DNA of 7,936 nucleotides from contig JAQSXD010000165.1 in the NCBI GenBank assembly GCA_029266295.1, positions 1 through 7,936 on the forward strand, given 5' to 3'. Within the stretch, counting starts at the first letter, position 1. Each line of letters begins with the position of its first letter. Positions 6,204 to 7,936 of the stretch are shown piece by piece. The position numbers and the translations under genes were made by a program. Below the pieces are notes generated by a model. That model did not search any database. It worked only from the letters and a program-made list of their open reading frames with translations, and was not told where the DNA came from. This DNA comes from Bacillota bacterium (GTDB taxonomy: Bacteria; Bacillota; Clostridia; Peptostreptococcales; Anaerovoracaceae).

Positions 6204-7889
6204 TCAATTCGTAGTTGCTCTTTTCAGATATTTCGGTTTGAACAGCATGTTTACCAGCAGGTTGATCAGTGCTATGGCCCCCAGAATAATGACGATCATA
6301 ATAACGATATACGCTGCAGCTCCGCTGTATTGGCTGGATTCAAACAGTGCGAAAATTCGCGCTGTGGACAGGTTCCATTTCGGTGAGATCAGGAAAATAA
6401 TCGCACTTACTGCGGTCATGGCTTTAACAAAAGAGTAGACCAAGCCTGAAAAAAACGCCTGACGCAGCAATGGAAGTGTTACTCTGCGGAAGGTCGTTCC
6501 CGCTCCCGCCCCCGATATGGTCGAGGCTTCCTCGATCGACCGATCAATCTGAAGCAGTGTTGTGGTTCCTGCCTCGATTCCAACGGGCATGTTCCGGAAG
6601 GTAAAGGCTGCAACCAGAATGACTGCGGTTCCTGTCAAGAGCAAAGGCTCATGATTGAAGGTGAATATGTACCCTATCCCTAGGACGGTTCCCGGGATAG
6701 CAAACGTCAAAATTGAGGAGAACTCCATGAGTTTCTTTCCGAAGAACTTCTGCCTTACAATGAGGTATGCGATGGCCATTCCAAGTAGACCCGAGATTGG
6801 CGCCGATACCGCGGCCAGTATGATGGAGTTTTTCACCGGATCCCAGCCCATGGAGAAGACATATTTGAAATGTTCCAGCGTAAACGTATTATTTACGCCC
6901 CAAGTCTTAACAAAGGCTCCAGCAAGTACGGTTCCGTACAGCATGATAACGGCTGCACTCACAAGGGAGCAGACCCCGAACAACGGCCACACAATATGCT
7001 TTTCATGAAGCTTTCTTCGTTTTTGGGTAGGCTTTCCCGTAACCGTTACAAAGGATTTTTTACTGATCCAGTAACGCTGGACTGCAAATGCAGTGAGAGT
7101 GGGCAGCAAAAGAACAATTGCGAGGATCGTCCCTCCCTGCATATCGTACATTCCGGTAATGACCCGGTATGCTTCCACTGATAGGGTGGAGTAGTTTCCT
7201 GCGATAACTGCAGGATTTGAGAAATCTTCAAGGGACTGAATAAAGACCAGCAGCATCGCGCTTCCGATTCCCGGCAGGGACAGAGGCAGCGTTACCGTTC
7301 GGAATATATGCCATCTGGAAGCACCTATGTTGTATGCGGCGTCTTCCACGGAATCATCAATGGATTCCAGGATTCCCGTCAGGGTAAGAAATGCAACGGG
7401 AAAGAAGGACACAGACTGTACGGCTACAAGGCTTCCCAGACCGTAAACGTCAAAGCTGTCAATATTCAAAAGCTTGTTGGTGATAAGACCCATTCTGCCA
7501 AACAGAAAAATGATGGAAAGTGACAGAACAAAGGGTGGAGAAATAATCGGCAGAGTAGCGATGCCCCGGAAGAATCGTTTGCCCGGCATCTCCGTTCTCG
7601 TGATGGCAAAAGCAAAAATATAGCCCACAAAAGTAGCAATACAGGCTACCAATCCTCCAAGTTTCATCGTGTTCCAAAAGGTTTTCTGATATCCGGGATC
7701 GGATACCATTTTTACAAAGGTTTCTGCGCTGAATCCTCCGTCAGGACCTGTAAAGCCCAGTCGAAAAACATTGATAAGCGGCAGGATGATGAAAATAATT
7801 AGAATAGCGAATATGAATAGTATTGTCAGCAACAATGCCGGCTGATTTAACAGCATTCGGAAGTTGCTAAAGCGCTGCGGCTTAGACAC
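6204..7889 (-). CDS. Fused two-domain ABC transporter permease (FbpB/AfuB/PhnU-like)
   Basis: A 561-residue membrane protein in which both transmembrane domains of a binding-protein-dependent importer are joined in one chain, so the functional pore could be a single polypeptide. The first half (about 15-275) carries the EAA-loop EDAAYNIGASRWHIFRTVTLPL (residues 182-203, the coupling helix that contacts the ATPase). The second half (about 298-550) carries a second loop, EEASTISGAGAGTTFRRVTLPL (453-474). A basic linker (KKSF...KRRKLHEK, 277-297) joins the halves. Roughly 12 hydrophobic helices are visible. Fused permeases of this kind occur in Fe3+, hexose-phosphate (AfuB) and 2-aminoethylphosphonate importers, so the architecture alone does not fix the substrate. 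The start is a GTG at 7889, with AAGGGGG nine bases upstream and an in-frame stop at 7926-7928. The ATG at 7891 is in another frame. Confidence 0.94.
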   Translation of the reverse strand: MSKPQRFSNFRMLLNQPALLLTILFIFAILIIFIILPLINVFRLGFTGPDGGFSAETFVKMVSDPGYQKTFWNTMKLGGLVACIATFVGYIFAFAITRTEMPGKRFFRGIATLPIISPPFVLSLSIIFLFGRMGLITNKLLNIDSFDVYGLGSLVAVQSVSFFPVAFLTLTGILESIDDSVEDAAYNIGASRWHIFRTVTLPLSLPGIGSAMLLVFIQSLEDFSNPAVIAGNYSTLSVEAYRVITGMYDMQGGTILAIVLLLPTLTAFAVQRYWISKKSFVTVTGKPTQKRRKLHEKHIVWPLFGVCSLVSAAVIMLYGTVLAGAFVKTWGVNNTFTLEHFKYVFSMGWDPVKNSIILAAVSAPISGLLGMAIAYLIVRQKFFGKKLMEFSSILTFAIPGTVLGIGYIFTFNHEPLLLTGTAVILVAAFTFRNMPVGIEAGTTTLLQIDRSIEEASTISGAGAGTTFRRVTLPLLRQAFFSGLVYSFVKAMTAVSAIIFLISPKWNLSTARIFALFESSQYSGAAAYIVIMIVIILGAIALINLLVNMLFKPKYLKRATTN

Positions 7890-7936
7890 ATCGACACGCC
7901 CCCTTTTCGACCGCCCAGTTGAGCATCAATTGATCT
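7882..7936 (-). CDS. Possible C-terminal end of an upstream gene (partial)
   Basis: At the right edge the minus strand is open in the frame that ends at TAA (7882-7884) and would encode DQLMLNWAVEKGACRCV. Its stop would overlap the GTG start of the permease gene by 8 bp, and the permease ribosome-binding site would lie inside it, as in translationally coupled operon genes. A second frame is also open through the edge, and only 18 codons are visible, so this is weak. No family can be named. Confidence 0.3.
   Translation of the reverse strand, partial: DQLMLNWAVEKGACRCV

Noticed and set aside
6655..7008. A 117-residue plus-strand open frame
   Set aside because: It is antisense to the second half of the permease gene, which has a full set of membrane helices and an EAA loop.

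Overview
The window looks like a chromosomal stretch from a low-to-mid GC Firmicute, most likely of the class Clostridia. The signs are strong AGGAGG-type ribosome-binding sites, a lipoprotein-type (lipobox) solute-binding protein with no outer-membrane partner genes, intrinsic terminators with U-runs, and Gram-positive-like protein sequences. This is inference from style only; no taxonomic marker is present. Every gene I can support is on the minus strand, so transcription runs from high to low coordinates.

Reading in the direction of transcription, the right-hand two thirds (about 7889 down to 2040) is one probable operon. It encodes a fused two-domain ABC permease, an FbpC/PotA-type ABC ATPase with a TOBE domain, a xylose-isomerase-like TIM-barrel protein (sugar isomerase/epimerase family), a PfkB/ribokinase-family kinase, and a lipoprotein solute-binding protein. 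A 7-bp GNRA-loop hairpin with a U-rich tail (1975-2001) ends it. The transporter would usually be labelled 'Fe3+' by similarity, but the two sugar-type enzymes between its subunits point to a carbohydrate, polyol, sugar-phosphate or related organic phosphate/phosphonate as substrate. The operon promoter is beyond the right edge, where an open frame overlapping the permease start may be the tail of another operon member.

Next comes a single MgtC/SapB-family membrane protein (1193-1879), followed by a strand-specific terminator (1071-1105). The left end is a MarR-family repressor gene (557-1000) followed after 2 nt by a DHA2-family (14-TMS type) drug/proton antiporter cut by the left edge. The MarR promoter is clear (TTGACA-17-TAAAAT). 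Two near-identical 18-bp palindromes about three helical turns apart cover the -35 element and the start of transcription, a textbook autoregulated efflux module.

There is no gene-free stretch over 300 bases. I saw no rRNA, tRNA, CRISPR array, insertion sequence or phage gene. Nothing here is clearly a wholly new system; the most interesting item is the transporter-isomerase-kinase operon with its unassigned substrate.
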